DNA from: Streptosporangiaceae bacterium NEAU-GS5
GTDB taxonomy: Bacteria; Actinomycetota; Actinomycetes; Streptosporangiales; Streptosporangiaceae
Direction of reading: 5' to 3'
DNA length: 64,000 bases
Assembly (NCBI GenBank): GCA_017592665.1
Contig: JAGFNW010000021.1
Span: forward strand, 117,986-181,985
In this document: piece by piece, positions 8,198 to 15,891 of the stretch
How positions within the stretch are numbered: the first letter of the stretch is position 1
Layout: each line of letters opens with the position of its first letter
The notes under the pieces: model-generated
Told to the model about the DNA's origin: nothing
What the model saw: the letters and a program-made list of their open reading frames with translations, nothing else
Database searches by the model: none
Position numbers and translations under genes: made by a program

Positions 8198-9334
8198 TCA
8201 CTGCCGGTCAAGCCGTGGGAGGAGGACCGTCAGGCCGCACGCGGCCAGCAGTCCGGCCGTGTGCAGGACGAGCCAGACAAGCCGGGGCGAGCCGGCGTCC
8301 CACAGCCACCCGGTCAGGCAACTTCCGGCCGCGGTCGCCACGCCTGACGCGGTCGCGTACAACCCGTAGTGCGTCGCCACCCTGCGGCCCCGTGCCATCC
8401 GTACGATCAGGTCCATCTCGTACGTGCCGACCAGGCAGGTCGCGACCGCGAGCAGCACTGCCGTGAAGGGAGCGCCTCGCGGGCCCACGAGCATCGGCGC
8501 GAAAGCGCTTCCGGACAGCGCCAGGGCCACGACCAGGCCACGCGCGGGCGGCAGCCGCAGGGCCGACACGACCGGCTGGGCCGCGATCCCGGCAACGGCG
8601 GACAGCATGAAGATCCACGTCATGCCGGTCTCTCCCAGGGCGAGTGGGATCGTGGTGTAGACCTGGAAGCTCAGGACGTACGCGATGCTCATGACGGCGC
8701 AGAGCGCGAGAAACCGCCGATCGGCGAGGAATCCCCGGTCGCGGACCCGCGCCGTGGCGGCAGGCCGCACGGCGGGCAGCCGCCATGCCTGCAGAACGGT
8801 CAGCAGCGCGAAAACACCCCCGGCCGTGACGGCGGCGAGCTGGAAACCTACCTGGACGAGCGCCGCTCCCACGATCGGCCCGATCAGCAGTCCGGCCTGC
8901 CCAGCCGCGGTGAACCGCCCGAACGCCGCGGCGACCCCCGTCCCCCGCTCCGTGTCGGCCTCGGCGGCAAGATAGGCGCGGACGCCCGGATCGAACAGCG
9001 CGCCCGCGAAACCGGTGAGCGTCGACGCGATCATGAGCACCGGCAGATCCGTCGCCCACCCCAGCAGCGCGAATGCGCCCGTGCGCATCGCGCAGCCGGC
9101 CACGATCGGCGGCTTGCATCCGAACCTGTCCGCCATCGCCCCGCCCACCAGGCACAACCCGCGCTGCCCGACATTGCGCAAGCCCAGGATCAGGCCGACG
9201 GCCCACGCCGGGCAGCCGAGATCCCGGGCCAGGTGATCGGCCAGAAACGGCATCAGCAGGTTGAAGCCCAGCTTGACCGCGAACTGGTTGACCAGCAGAA
9301 GCCGCCGCGTCGCCGCCGCCCTCGTATCGCTCAT
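8198..9334 (-). CDS. MFS transporter
   Basis: The 378-residue protein is almost entirely hydrophobic, with about eleven to twelve membrane segments. The loop 2-3 signature of the major facilitator family is seen as GGAMADRFGCKPPIVAG (about 61-77), and RAYLAAEADTERGTGVAAAFGRFTAAGQ carries the motif of helix 5 found in drug:H+ antiporters. It is probably an exporter of small molecules; the substrate cannot be told. The gene is divergent from the histidine kinase, with 89 bp between the starts, so regulation by that two-component pair is possible. Confidence 0.8.
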   Translation of the reverse strand: MSDTRAAATRRLLLVNQFAVKLGFNLLMPFLADHLARDLGCPAWAVGLILGLRNVGQRGLCLVGGAMADRFGCKPPIVAGCAMRTGAFALLGWATDLPVLMIASTLTGFAGALFDPGVRAYLAAEADTERGTGVAAAFGRFTAAGQAGLLIGPIVGAALVQVGFQLAAVTAGGVFALLTVLQAWRLPAVRPAATARVRDRGFLADRRFLALCAVMSIAYVLSFQVYTTIPLALGETGMTWIFMLSAVAGIAAQPVVSALRLPPARGLVVALALSGSAFAPMLVGPRGAPFTAVLLAVATCLVGTYEMDLIVRMARGRRVATHYGLYATASGVATAAGSCLTGWLWDAGSPRLVWLVLHTAGLLAACGLTVLLPRLDRQ

Positions 9335-9423
9335 AGTGACGGCGACGCTACGTAGCGTCCGATGAGTGGGCGATCAGCCGGAGGTTATCGGAGCGCTAAC
9401 CTACGACCTGCGACGATGCGAAC

Positions 9424-10737
9424 ATGAGGCAGCAGGGCACTCCTTTGCGGCGCCGGGCGTTGGTGGCGATCGTCGCCGTGACGGCGCTGGCGGTGCTGCT
9501 GTTCGCCGCGCCGCTCGCGATAGCTGTGAGCCGCCTCTATGAGGATCAGGCGGTCTCCGCTCTCCAGCGGGACGCGGTGTGGATCGCCGCGGCCGTACCC
9601 GACGACGTGGGCACCACGCCGGACCAACCGGCAGTGCTGCCGGCCGACATCTCGGCCGACCTGACCGTGGGCGCGTACACCATCCAGGGGAAGCGCATGT
9701 TCGGCGCGGGACCGGCGACCTCGGCGTTCGCGGCGCTGAGCCGGGATGGGCACACCCATCAGACGATCGAAGACGGCCAGCTCGCCGTCACCGCTCCCAT
9801 CCCGTCCGACGAGGGCATCGCTGTCACCGTCCGCGTCGCCGCACCCTACGAGGAGGTGTCGGAGCGGATTCACCAGACGTGGCTGGCGCTCGGCGGCCTC
9901 GCCGTCGTCGTGCTCGGCCTGGCCGCGGCCATCGCCATCTACCTGGCCCGCCGCCTGGCGACGCCGCTCGAACGGCTGACCGTGGCCGCGCAGGCGCTGG
10001 GCGACGGCGACTTCACCGTACGGGCGCCCAGGTCAGGCGTGCTGGAGGCGGACCAGGCCGGAGAAGCGCTCGGGGCGACGGCACGGCGCCTGGGCGACGT
10101 GCTGGCCCGGGAACGGGCGTTCAGCTCCAATGTCTCGCACCAGCTGCGCACCGGACTGACGGGGCTCATGCTGGGCCTGGAGTCGGCGCTCATCAATCCC
10201 GCCGCCGACAAGACGGAGGCCATCAGGAATGCGCTGGCACGCGGCGAGCGCATCCAGACGATCATCAGCGACCTGGTCACCCTGGCCCGCGACACCCAGG
10301 GCGCAGGAGGCCCGCTCGACCTGCCCTCTCTGATCGAGGAGATGCGCCAGGACTGGCACGGGCCGCTCGCCGAGCAGGGCCGGCGCCTGACGATCCGGCT
10401 GGACGCCGACCTGCCCGTGGTGACCGCGTCATCGGCGGCCGTACGCCAGATCCTGCTCGTCCTGCTCGACAACGCGACCTCGCACGGCGCGGGTGAGGTC
10501 GATCTCACGGTCACCGACGTGGGGCCCGGGGTCGCCATCACCGTCGGCGACCAGGGCGACGGCATCGCCGAGGGACAGGATGTCTTCGGCCGGCGGCCTC
10601 GCGACGGCCACGGCATCGGCCTCGGGCTCGCCCGGTCACTGGCCGAGGCGGAAGGCGGCCGGTTGCTGCTGCAGCGTGAGCGCCCTCCGGTGTTCTGCCT
10701 TCTGCTGCGAGCTCTCGATCATTCTTCGAAGCGGTAG
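9424..10737 (+). CDS. sensor histidine kinase with HAMP domain
   Basis: This 437-residue protein has membrane segments at about 15-37 and 158-180 around an extracytoplasmic sensor of 120 residues, then a HAMP linker (LARRLATPLERLTVAAQALGDG), a HisKA domain with H-box VSHQLRTGL (His239; the usual Glu after His is Gln here) and a HATPase_c domain with N-box LLDNATSHG (Asn350) and G-box GDQGDGIAEG. It autophosphorylates His239 and should pass phosphate to the OmpR-type regulator encoded immediately beyond it. The two genes are convergent and overlap by 19 bp at their ends, unlike the usual tandem arrangement. The signal is unknown. Confidence 0.9.
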   Translation: MRQQGTPLRRRALVAIVAVTALAVLLFAAPLAIAVSRLYEDQAVSALQRDAVWIAAAVPDDVGTTPDQPAVLPADISADLTVGAYTIQGKRMFGAGPATSAFAALSRDGHTHQTIEDGQLAVTAPIPSDEGIAVTVRVAAPYEEVSERIHQTWLALGGLAVVVLGLAAAIAIYLARRLATPLERLTVAAQALGDGDFTVRAPRSGVLEADQAGEALGATARRLGDVLARERAFSSNVSHQLRTGLTGLMLGLESALINPAADKTEAIRNALARGERIQTIISDLVTLARDTQGAGGPLDLPSLIEEMRQDWHGPLAEQGRRLTIRLDADLPVVTASSAAVRQILLVLLDNATSHGAGEVDLTVTDVGPGVAITVGDQGDGIAEGQDVFGRRPRDGHGIGLGLARSLAEAEGGRLLLQRERPPVFCLLLRALDHSSKR

Positions 10738-11411
10738 CCACGTCCGCGAATCGTCGTGATCCGGGGCGCGCCGTCGGCGCCCAAAGGCTCTTCGAGCTTG
10801 CGGCGCAGCGCGAAGACGTGCACGTCGAGCGTCTTGGTCGAGCCGAACCAGTTTTCGTCCCACACCCGGTCCATCAGCTCCTCCCGGGTGACGACCTCGC
10901 CCGCCTTGCCGGCCAGGACGGACAACAGGTCGAACTCCTTGGGCCGCAACGGCAGCTCCGCGTTCTCCAGAAACGCCCGTCTGGCCGCCAGGTCGATGCG
11001 GAGCGGCCCGACGTTCAGCATGCGCTCCTCCTGCAGGCTCACCTGCTGCCTGCGCAGGTGCGCGCGGAGCCGGGCCATCAGCTCGGTCAGCCGGAACGGC
11101 TTGGTCAGATAGTCGTCCGCGCCCGCCTCCAACGCCACCACGACGTCCAGTTCTTCGGTGCGCGCCGTCAGCACGACGATCACCGCGTCCGGGAGCGCGA
11201 GACGGAGCCTTCGGCACACGACGACGCCGTCCACATCGGGCAGGCCCAGATCCAGCAACACGAGGTCGGGGGCCGCCGCCTGAACGGTCTCGACCGCCGC
11301 CCGGCCGGAGGCCGCGAGAACGGCGGTGTAGCCGTTTACGTCGAGCGCCTCCGTCAGCTCCGCGCCGATCACCGGGTCGTCCTCGACCACCAGGACGCGC
11401 ATGCCTGCCAT
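10719..11411 (-). CDS. OmpR/PhoB-family response regulator
   Basis: The 230-residue protein has a receiver domain (LVVEDDPVIG at the start, phosphoacceptor Asp54 in VLLDLGLPDVDG, and the Thr/Lys switch in VLTAR and YLTKPF) and a C-terminal winged helix (about 130-228) with RPKEFDLLSVLAGKAGEVVTREELMDRVW and TLDVHVFALRRKLEE. It binds DNA in response to phosphorylation, presumably by the kinase that it faces. Its tail codons are shared, on the opposite strand, with those of the kinase. It is divergent from the FetB-like permease gene. Confidence 0.9.
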   Translation of the reverse strand: MAGMRVLVVEDDPVIGAELTEALDVNGYTAVLAASGRAAVETVQAAAPDLVLLDLGLPDVDGVVVCRRLRLALPDAVIVVLTARTEELDVVVALEAGADDYLTKPFRLTELMARLRAHLRRQQVSLQEERMLNVGPLRIDLAARRAFLENAELPLRPKEFDLLSVLAGKAGEVVTREELMDRVWDENWFGSTKTLDVHVFALRRKLEEPLGADGAPRITTIRGRGYRFEE

Positions 11412-11551
11412 GAGTCGATCGTAGGTCGTCGGCCCTCACGGGGAGTGGCCAGATAGGGTGTGGCGGGCTCGGCATCGGGCTGCCGGCCGCTCTCTGACCG
11501 TCCTGCGCGCCGCGCGGCTTGTCGCACCGCTCTCGGCTGAGGATCGTCACC

Positions 11552-12301
11552 GTGGGTTCATTGCTGAATGTCACTCCTGCCCTTGGCCTGATCGTCGTGT
11601 TCCTCGCGGTGGGCGGGGCCGCCGTCGCGTGGCTCGGCCACCTGGGGCACGCGCGGGACATCCTCACCGCTTCCGTGCGCGCCACCGTCCAGCTGGGCGT
11701 CATCTCGCTGGTGATCACGTGGGTCGTCGGCGCGGCGGCGGGCACGGCCGCGTTCCTACTGATCATGTACGGGGTGGCCGCCGTGACCGCGGGACGCCGG
11801 ATCAGCCGCACGAACCCCTGGCCGGCCGCCCTGCCCATAGCAGCCGGCACGCTGCCTGTCGCGGCCCTGCTGTTCGGCGCCGGCGTCGCACCTTTGAAAG
11901 GCGTCGTGGTCATCCCCATCGTGGGGATCCTGCTCGGCGGCTGCCTGACCGCGACCGCCCTGTCCGGCGCCCGGGCCATGGAAGAGCTCACTCATCGGCG
12001 CGGAGAAGTCGAGGCGGCCCTCTCCCTCGGCTTTCTGCCTCGTGAGGCCAACCTGGAGATCTGCCGCCCGGCCGCCGCGCGGGCACTGGTTCCCGCTCTC
12101 GATCAGACCCGTACGGTCGGTCTGGTCACGCTGCCGGGCGCGTTCGTCGGCATGCTGCTCGGCGGCGCCGACCCCCTCCACGCTGGCATCGTCCAGCTTG
12201 TCGTCCTGGTCGCCCTCCTTGCCGCCGAAGCGGTGGCCGTACTCCTCACGCTCGAACTCGTGGCCCGAGAACACTTCCAGAAGCGCGTTCCTGGGGTGTG
12301 A
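11552..12301 (+). CDS. UPF0014/FetB-type ABC transporter permease
   Basis: The protein has 249 residues counted from the GTG at 11552, which has GAGGA ten bases upstream. It has seven or so membrane segments and the family signatures RATVQLGVISLVI, GGCLTATALSGARAMEEL, RRGEVEAALSLGF and QTRTVGLVTLPGAFVGMLLGG. In Escherichia coli FetB pairs with the ATPase FetA in iron efflux. Here no FetA-like ATPase gene is adjacent, so the partner must be elsewhere. It may share its promoter region with the divergent response regulator gene. Confidence 0.85.
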   Translation: MGSLLNVTPALGLIVVFLAVGGAAVAWLGHLGHARDILTASVRATVQLGVISLVITWVVGAAAGTAAFLLIMYGVAAVTAGRRISRTNPWPAALPIAAGTLPVAALLFGAGVAPLKGVVVIPIVGILLGGCLTATALSGARAMEELTHRRGEVEAALSLGFLPREANLEICRPAAARALVPALDQTRTVGLVTLPGAFVGMLLGGADPLHAGIVQLVVLVALLAAEAVAVLLTLELVAREHFQKRVPGV

Positions 12302-12379
12302 TGCCGCGGGTCACGGTGTTACCTGCGCCGTCACGCCTTGTGGGTGTCCGCATCTGATCTCCCCGAGGAAGGAGCAATC

Positions 12380-12796
12380 ATGAGCGCCATGACATCGGCG
12401 CCCGGCACCGAGGTGGCGGTCGCCCGGCTGATCCGATTCTTGGAGACGGGCACGGCCCCCGACGGCCTGTTCACGCCCGACGTGTTCGCCGATCTGTCGC
12501 TGCCGCTGTGGCGGATCCAGACGTCGACCGCCGAGGACATCGCCGCCGTACGGATCCAGGGCCACCCCGTGACGGGCGAGGTGCACGTGGAACGCGTCGA
12601 GCAGACCGGGCACGGCTTCACCATCGAGTTCGCGGAGCGCTGGCACGACCAGGGGCAGCGCTGGTACTGCCGCGAGATGATCAGGGCCGATGTGCGGGAC
12701 GGCGCGATCGTCGAGATGTCGATCTATTGCACGGGGGACTGGGACGAGGCCAAGCAGAACGAGCACGCCCGCGCCGTGACCCTGTCGCGTCCCTGA
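12380..12796 (+). CDS. NTF2/SnoaL-like fold protein of unknown role
   Basis: The start at 12380 has a strong AGGAAGGAG site. The 138-residue protein has the size and pattern of a cone-shaped NTF2-like domain: an N-terminal helix pair (VARLIRFLETG), a loop with FTPDVFADLSLPLWRIQT, and strands VHVERVEQTGHGFTIEFAERWHDQGQRWYCREMIRADVRDGAIVEMSIYCTGDWDE. The ending CTGDWDEA is common to a family seen across Streptomyces and relatives. No catalytic residues can be assigned. It precedes the large regulator-like gene by 17 bp and may be co-transcribed. Confidence 0.6.
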   Translation: MSAMTSAPGTEVAVARLIRFLETGTAPDGLFTPDVFADLSLPLWRIQTSTAEDIAAVRIQGHPVTGEVHVERVEQTGHGFTIEFAERWHDQGQRWYCREMIRADVRDGAIVEMSIYCTGDWDEAKQNEHARAVTLSRP

Positions 12797-12813
12797 GCCT
12801 ACGATTGGTCGCG

Positions 12814-14622
12814 GTGATTGAGCCCAGCGAAGCCGACACGCTCCTCGGCCAGGCCGACGCCGCCCGCGCCGCCGGCCGGGGAGAGGTCGCGGCACGCCTC
12901 TACGAGCGGGCGGCGGTCGTGTGCCGGGCCGCGGACGATCTCGACGGCTGGACTCGGGCCGTGCTGGGCGCGGCCTCGGTCCACCTGTTCGGCACCGAGC
13001 CGGGCAGGTTGCCCGCCGAGTTGTACGACGTGCTTGCTCGCACGACCGACGACCTCACCCGCGCGCGCCTGGAAGCGGCGCTCGCGCGCTGCTGGGCGTA
13101 TGCGGGAAACGCCGAGCGCGGCGTCCGGTTCGCCGATGAGGCGGTGCGGCGGGCCGAGCGGGCCGGCGATCCCGCGTTGATCGCCGATTGCCTGGACGCG
13201 GCCCTGGCCGTGCACTGGGGTCCGGACGACCTGGACGCCCGCCGATCGCTGGCCGCGCGCCTCGACGAGGTCACCGCTCACGTGCTCGATGGTGACGCGC
13301 GGCTGCGAGCCCGCCTGTGGAGTCTGCAGGCGGCGTGTGAGGTGCTCGATGTTCAAGCGATCCATCGGCAGATGCGCGCGCTGGAGCGGCTCGGCGAGGA
13401 TTGGGCGCGGGCGCGGTTCTTCGCGGCGTCCCGCCGTTTGATGCTCGACCTGCTGCTGGGGCGTACCGACTCCGCAGCCCGGCTGAAGGGCATGGCCGCC
13501 GAGGCGGCCGAGCAAGCGGGCCTTGCCGACGCGTGGATGGTGGTCTCGGCGATGGGCTCCTACGCCGCGGCACAGTCCGGCGACCGTGCGACCTGCGCGG
13601 CCGGAGCGGCGGAATGCGAGAAGTTCGCCCTCGCTGAAGGCATCTCCGTGCTGTGCGCCGAGGCGGCGTTCCTGTGGACCTGCGCCGGTGATCTGGATCG
13701 GGCCCGCGCCCTGGTCAACACCTTCCACGGTCGCGTGCTCGGTGACCTGCCGCGTGACATGAATTGGCTGCTGACACTGCAGTGCGTGCTGGAGGCCGCG
13801 CTCGCGGTCGGTGACCTGGATGTCGTGGGCGAGGCGGCCGCGCTGCTCGGCCCCTACCGCGGGCGGGCGGTGATCAACGCGGGGGCCGTCATGTTCCACG
13901 GCCTGACCAGCGACACCCTGGCCAGGGCGGCGCGGCTGCTCGGCGACAGCGAGGCGGCCGAGTCGTTGCGTGCCGAGGCTTTGGCGGTCTATGACCGCGT
14001 CGGCGCGCGGTGGTGGCGTGACCGCCTGGCCTCCTGGGGGCCGCCGGCCGATGACCAGCCCGAGCCCGCTGTGGTACGCCTGCACCTGCGCCCGGCCCCG
14101 GACGGGCTGTGGGTGGTCGGCACGGATGGCGCGACGACTCCCGTGCGTGCGTTGCGCGGCTACGCCTACCTGCGAGAGCTGCTACGCCGGCCGAACCAGC
14201 CGATCAGCGCGCTCGACCTGGTGGGCGCCACCGGGCCGGTCGCCGATGAGTCGTCGCTCGGGCCGATCGCCGACCGCCAGGCGCTGGCCGCCTATCGGGA
14301 GCGGCTCGGGGACCTCGAGCGTGAGCTCGCCGAAGCCGAGGAGTGGGCTGATCTGGGCCGTCTGGACGGCCTGCGCGAGGAGCGCGACGCGCTCTTGGGA
14401 GAGCTCGCGCGTGACATCGGCCTCGGCGGTCGCCCGCGTTCGGCAGGGTCCAGCCGGGAGCGGGCGCGGATCGCGGTGAAGAAGGCCATCAGCGCGGCCG
14501 TCGACCGTCTTTCCGCCGTCGACGAGACCCTTGCGGATCATCTCCGCCCGTCCCTCCACACCGGCCTTACCTGCGTTTATCAGCCGGATCCTCGCCATCC
14601 GGCCGAGTGGGTCCTCGACTGA
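12814..14622 (+). CDS. TPR-type helical repeat protein with C-terminal coiled coil, regulator-like
   Basis: The GTG at 12814 is taken as the start because the reading frame upstream overlaps the previous gene. The 602-residue product has TPR-like helical repeats over about 1-415 and then a separate C-terminal part beginning LRPAPDGLWVVGTDG, with ALRGYAYLRELLRRP (winged-helix-like), a coiled coil (YRERLGDLERELAEAEEWADLGRLDGLREERD) and a final RERARIAVKKAISAAVDRLSAVDETLADHL motif. The C-terminal part is known from large actinobacterial ATPase/LuxR and adenylate cyclase-like regulators, here without their ATPase. A regulatory role is inferred; no DNA target is known. Confidence 0.6.
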   Translation: MIEPSEADTLLGQADAARAAGRGEVAARLYERAAVVCRAADDLDGWTRAVLGAASVHLFGTEPGRLPAELYDVLARTTDDLTRARLEAALARCWAYAGNAERGVRFADEAVRRAERAGDPALIADCLDAALAVHWGPDDLDARRSLAARLDEVTAHVLDGDARLRARLWSLQAACEVLDVQAIHRQMRALERLGEDWARARFFAASRRLMLDLLLGRTDSAARLKGMAAEAAEQAGLADAWMVVSAMGSYAAAQSGDRATCAAGAAECEKFALAEGISVLCAEAAFLWTCAGDLDRARALVNTFHGRVLGDLPRDMNWLLTLQCVLEAALAVGDLDVVGEAAALLGPYRGRAVINAGAVMFHGLTSDTLARAARLLGDSEAAESLRAEALAVYDRVGARWWRDRLASWGPPADDQPEPAVVRLHLRPAPDGLWVVGTDGATTPVRALRGYAYLRELLRRPNQPISALDLVGATGPVADESSLGPIADRQALAAYRERLGDLERELAEAEEWADLGRLDGLREERDALLGELARDIGLGGRPRSAGSSRERARIAVKKAISAAVDRLSAVDETLADHLRPSLHTGLTCVYQPDPRHPAEWVLD

Positions 14623-14649
14623 CTCCGCGAATTATTGCTCACCCAGATT

Positions 14650-14667
14650 AGTTAAGCTAGATTAACT
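14650..14667. promoter_or_regulatory. probable MarR operator and leaderless promoter
   Basis: A perfect inverted repeat AGTTAA-GCTAGA-TTAACT ends two bases before the ATG of the MarR gene. TAGATT (14658-14663) would make a -10 box with transcription beginning at or near the A of the ATG, so the message may be leaderless. The site sits where a repressor would block this promoter. MarR autoregulation through such a site is well known in the family; the assignment here is inference from position and symmetry. Confidence 0.6.
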
Positions 14668-14669
14668 GA

Positions 14670-15104
14670 ATGGCCGATGACGATGAGCGGCTCGCGCGTG
14701 ACCTGCGCCTGGCGATCGGACGCGTGGCGCGCCGGCTGCGTCAGCTGTACGCCGACTCGGGAGACCAGCTGCCGTTCCTGCAGCTGGCCGTCCTTCAGCG
14801 GCTCGACCGGAGCGGCCCGGCCTCGCCGGGAGCCCTGGCCGCGGCCGAGGCCGTCTCCTCGCCGGCGATCGCCACCGCGATCGCCGGACTCCTGTCGGGC
14901 GGGCTGGTCGAGCGCGACTCCGATCTCGGCGACCGGCGGCGCGCCATCGTGACCATCAGCTCGGCCGGACGGAACGCGCTCCGCGCCCGCGAGGTGGCCA
15001 ATATCGCCCGCGTGCACGCAGCGCTCGCCGGACTTACCGATGACGAACGACGACGCCTCACCGAGGCCGTCCCCGCGCTAGAGAGGATGGCGGGACTGCT
15101 ATGA
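14670..15104 (+). CDS. MarR-family transcriptional regulator
   Basis: The 144-residue protein has the MarR winged helix: LQLAVLQRLDRSGPASPGALAAAEAVSSPAIATAIAGLLSGGLVERDSDLGDRRRAIVTISSAGR, with the DRR wing motif near residue 85, flanked by dimerisation helices. It heads a compact operon whose next two genes overlap it and each other by ATGA, so it probably controls them and itself through the inverted repeat just upstream. The ligand is unknown. Confidence 0.9.
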   Translation: MADDDERLARDLRLAIGRVARRLRQLYADSGDQLPFLQLAVLQRLDRSGPASPGALAAAEAVSSPAIATAIAGLLSGGLVERDSDLGDRRRAIVTISSAGRNALRAREVANIARVHAALAGLTDDERRRLTEAVPALERMAGLL

Positions 15105-15556
15105 CCTCACCCACGACGATCGAGGGGGCCGACTCGGGCTGGACGCCCCTGACGGACGACATCGCGGCGTTCCTCGACGACTTCGATCTGCGCGGCCGAC
15201 ACGTCGACACCGATGACAGCCAGGCAGGAGTTTTCGCTTCGACGTTCCTGGCGCTGGATCCGCACCGGGCGCTCGCGCTGACCCCGGAGCAGCTGGCGGC
15301 GGTGTTGCCGGCCCGCCGGCGGATGTTCGCCGAGGCCGGTGTCACAGAGCTCGTCCGCGTGGCGGCTTGGCAGCTGCGACTGGATGAGCGGCACGTCCTC
15401 GTGCGAGCCGACTGGCAGGCCCACCGGCCGGGCGGCCAGATCGTGCTGGCCACGACCTTTCTTCTCCGCCGCGAAGGGGGTGGTTATGAGATCGTCGTCT
15501 ATCTCAACCACACGGATCTCGCCCGGCAGCTCGCCGCGAATGGGAGCACCGCATGA
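15101..15556 (+). CDS. hypothetical protein, NTF2-like size and pattern
   Basis: The start overlaps the MarR stop by ATGA. The 151-residue product begins with a helical stretch (LTDDIAAFLDDFDLRGRH), then ALTPEQLAAVLPARRRMFAEAGVTELVRVAAWQLRLDERHVLVRADWQAHRPGGQIVLATTFLLRREGGG, which reads like the beta sheet of an NTF2-like domain. I do not recognise a named family. Translational coupling with the MarR gene and the YciI-like gene suggests a joint role, perhaps removal of a toxic small molecule. Confidence 0.6.
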   Translation: MTSPTTIEGADSGWTPLTDDIAAFLDDFDLRGRHVDTDDSQAGVFASTFLALDPHRALALTPEQLAAVLPARRRMFAEAGVTELVRVAAWQLRLDERHVLVRADWQAHRPGGQIVLATTFLLRREGGGYEIVVYLNHTDLARQLAANGSTA

Positions 15557-15891
15557 CCACCTACGTCAGCGACGATGAGATGCGCGCCGGCATGGCCGCC
15601 GCCAAGGACTACAGCGCGGTGATTCTCAAGGCCGGCCCGCGATACGCCACCCCTGAGGCCGCGCCGATCATCCGGGAGCACGCCCGCCGCAACTTCGGCC
15701 TGCGCGCCGACGGACTGCTCGACGTCGTCTGCCCCGTCATGGACGACAGTGAGGTCTGCGGCATCGGCATATTCAACGCCGATCCGGAAACCGTCCGCGC
15801 CCTCATGGCCGACGATCCCGGCGTCAAAGCGGGGGTCTTCACCTTCACCGTCCATCCCGTCCGCGGCTTTCCCGGAGACCGGCTCCACTGA
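15553..15891 (+). CDS. YciI-like family protein
   Basis: The ATG overlaps the previous stop by ATGA. The 112-residue protein shows the dimeric ferredoxin-like pattern of the YCII group: VILKAGPRY at strand 1, REHARRNFGLRADGLLDVVCPVMDDSEVCGIGIFNADPETVRALMADDPGVKAGVFTFTVHPVRGFPG, in which MADDPGVKAGVFTFTVHP is the usual C-terminal element. Members are small cytosolic proteins, mostly without a known reaction. Its last 47 bp are shared with the 3' end of the convergent LacI gene. Confidence 0.7.
   Translation: MTTYVSDDEMRAGMAAAKDYSAVILKAGPRYATPEAAPIIREHARRNFGLRADGLLDVVCPVMDDSEVCGIGIFNADPETVRALMADDPGVKAGVFTFTVHPVRGFPGDRLH

Noticed and set aside
12508..12813. Upstream extension of the TPR-type regulator gene
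   Set aside because: It lies fully within the NTF2-like gene in another frame and is Arg-rich without motif.
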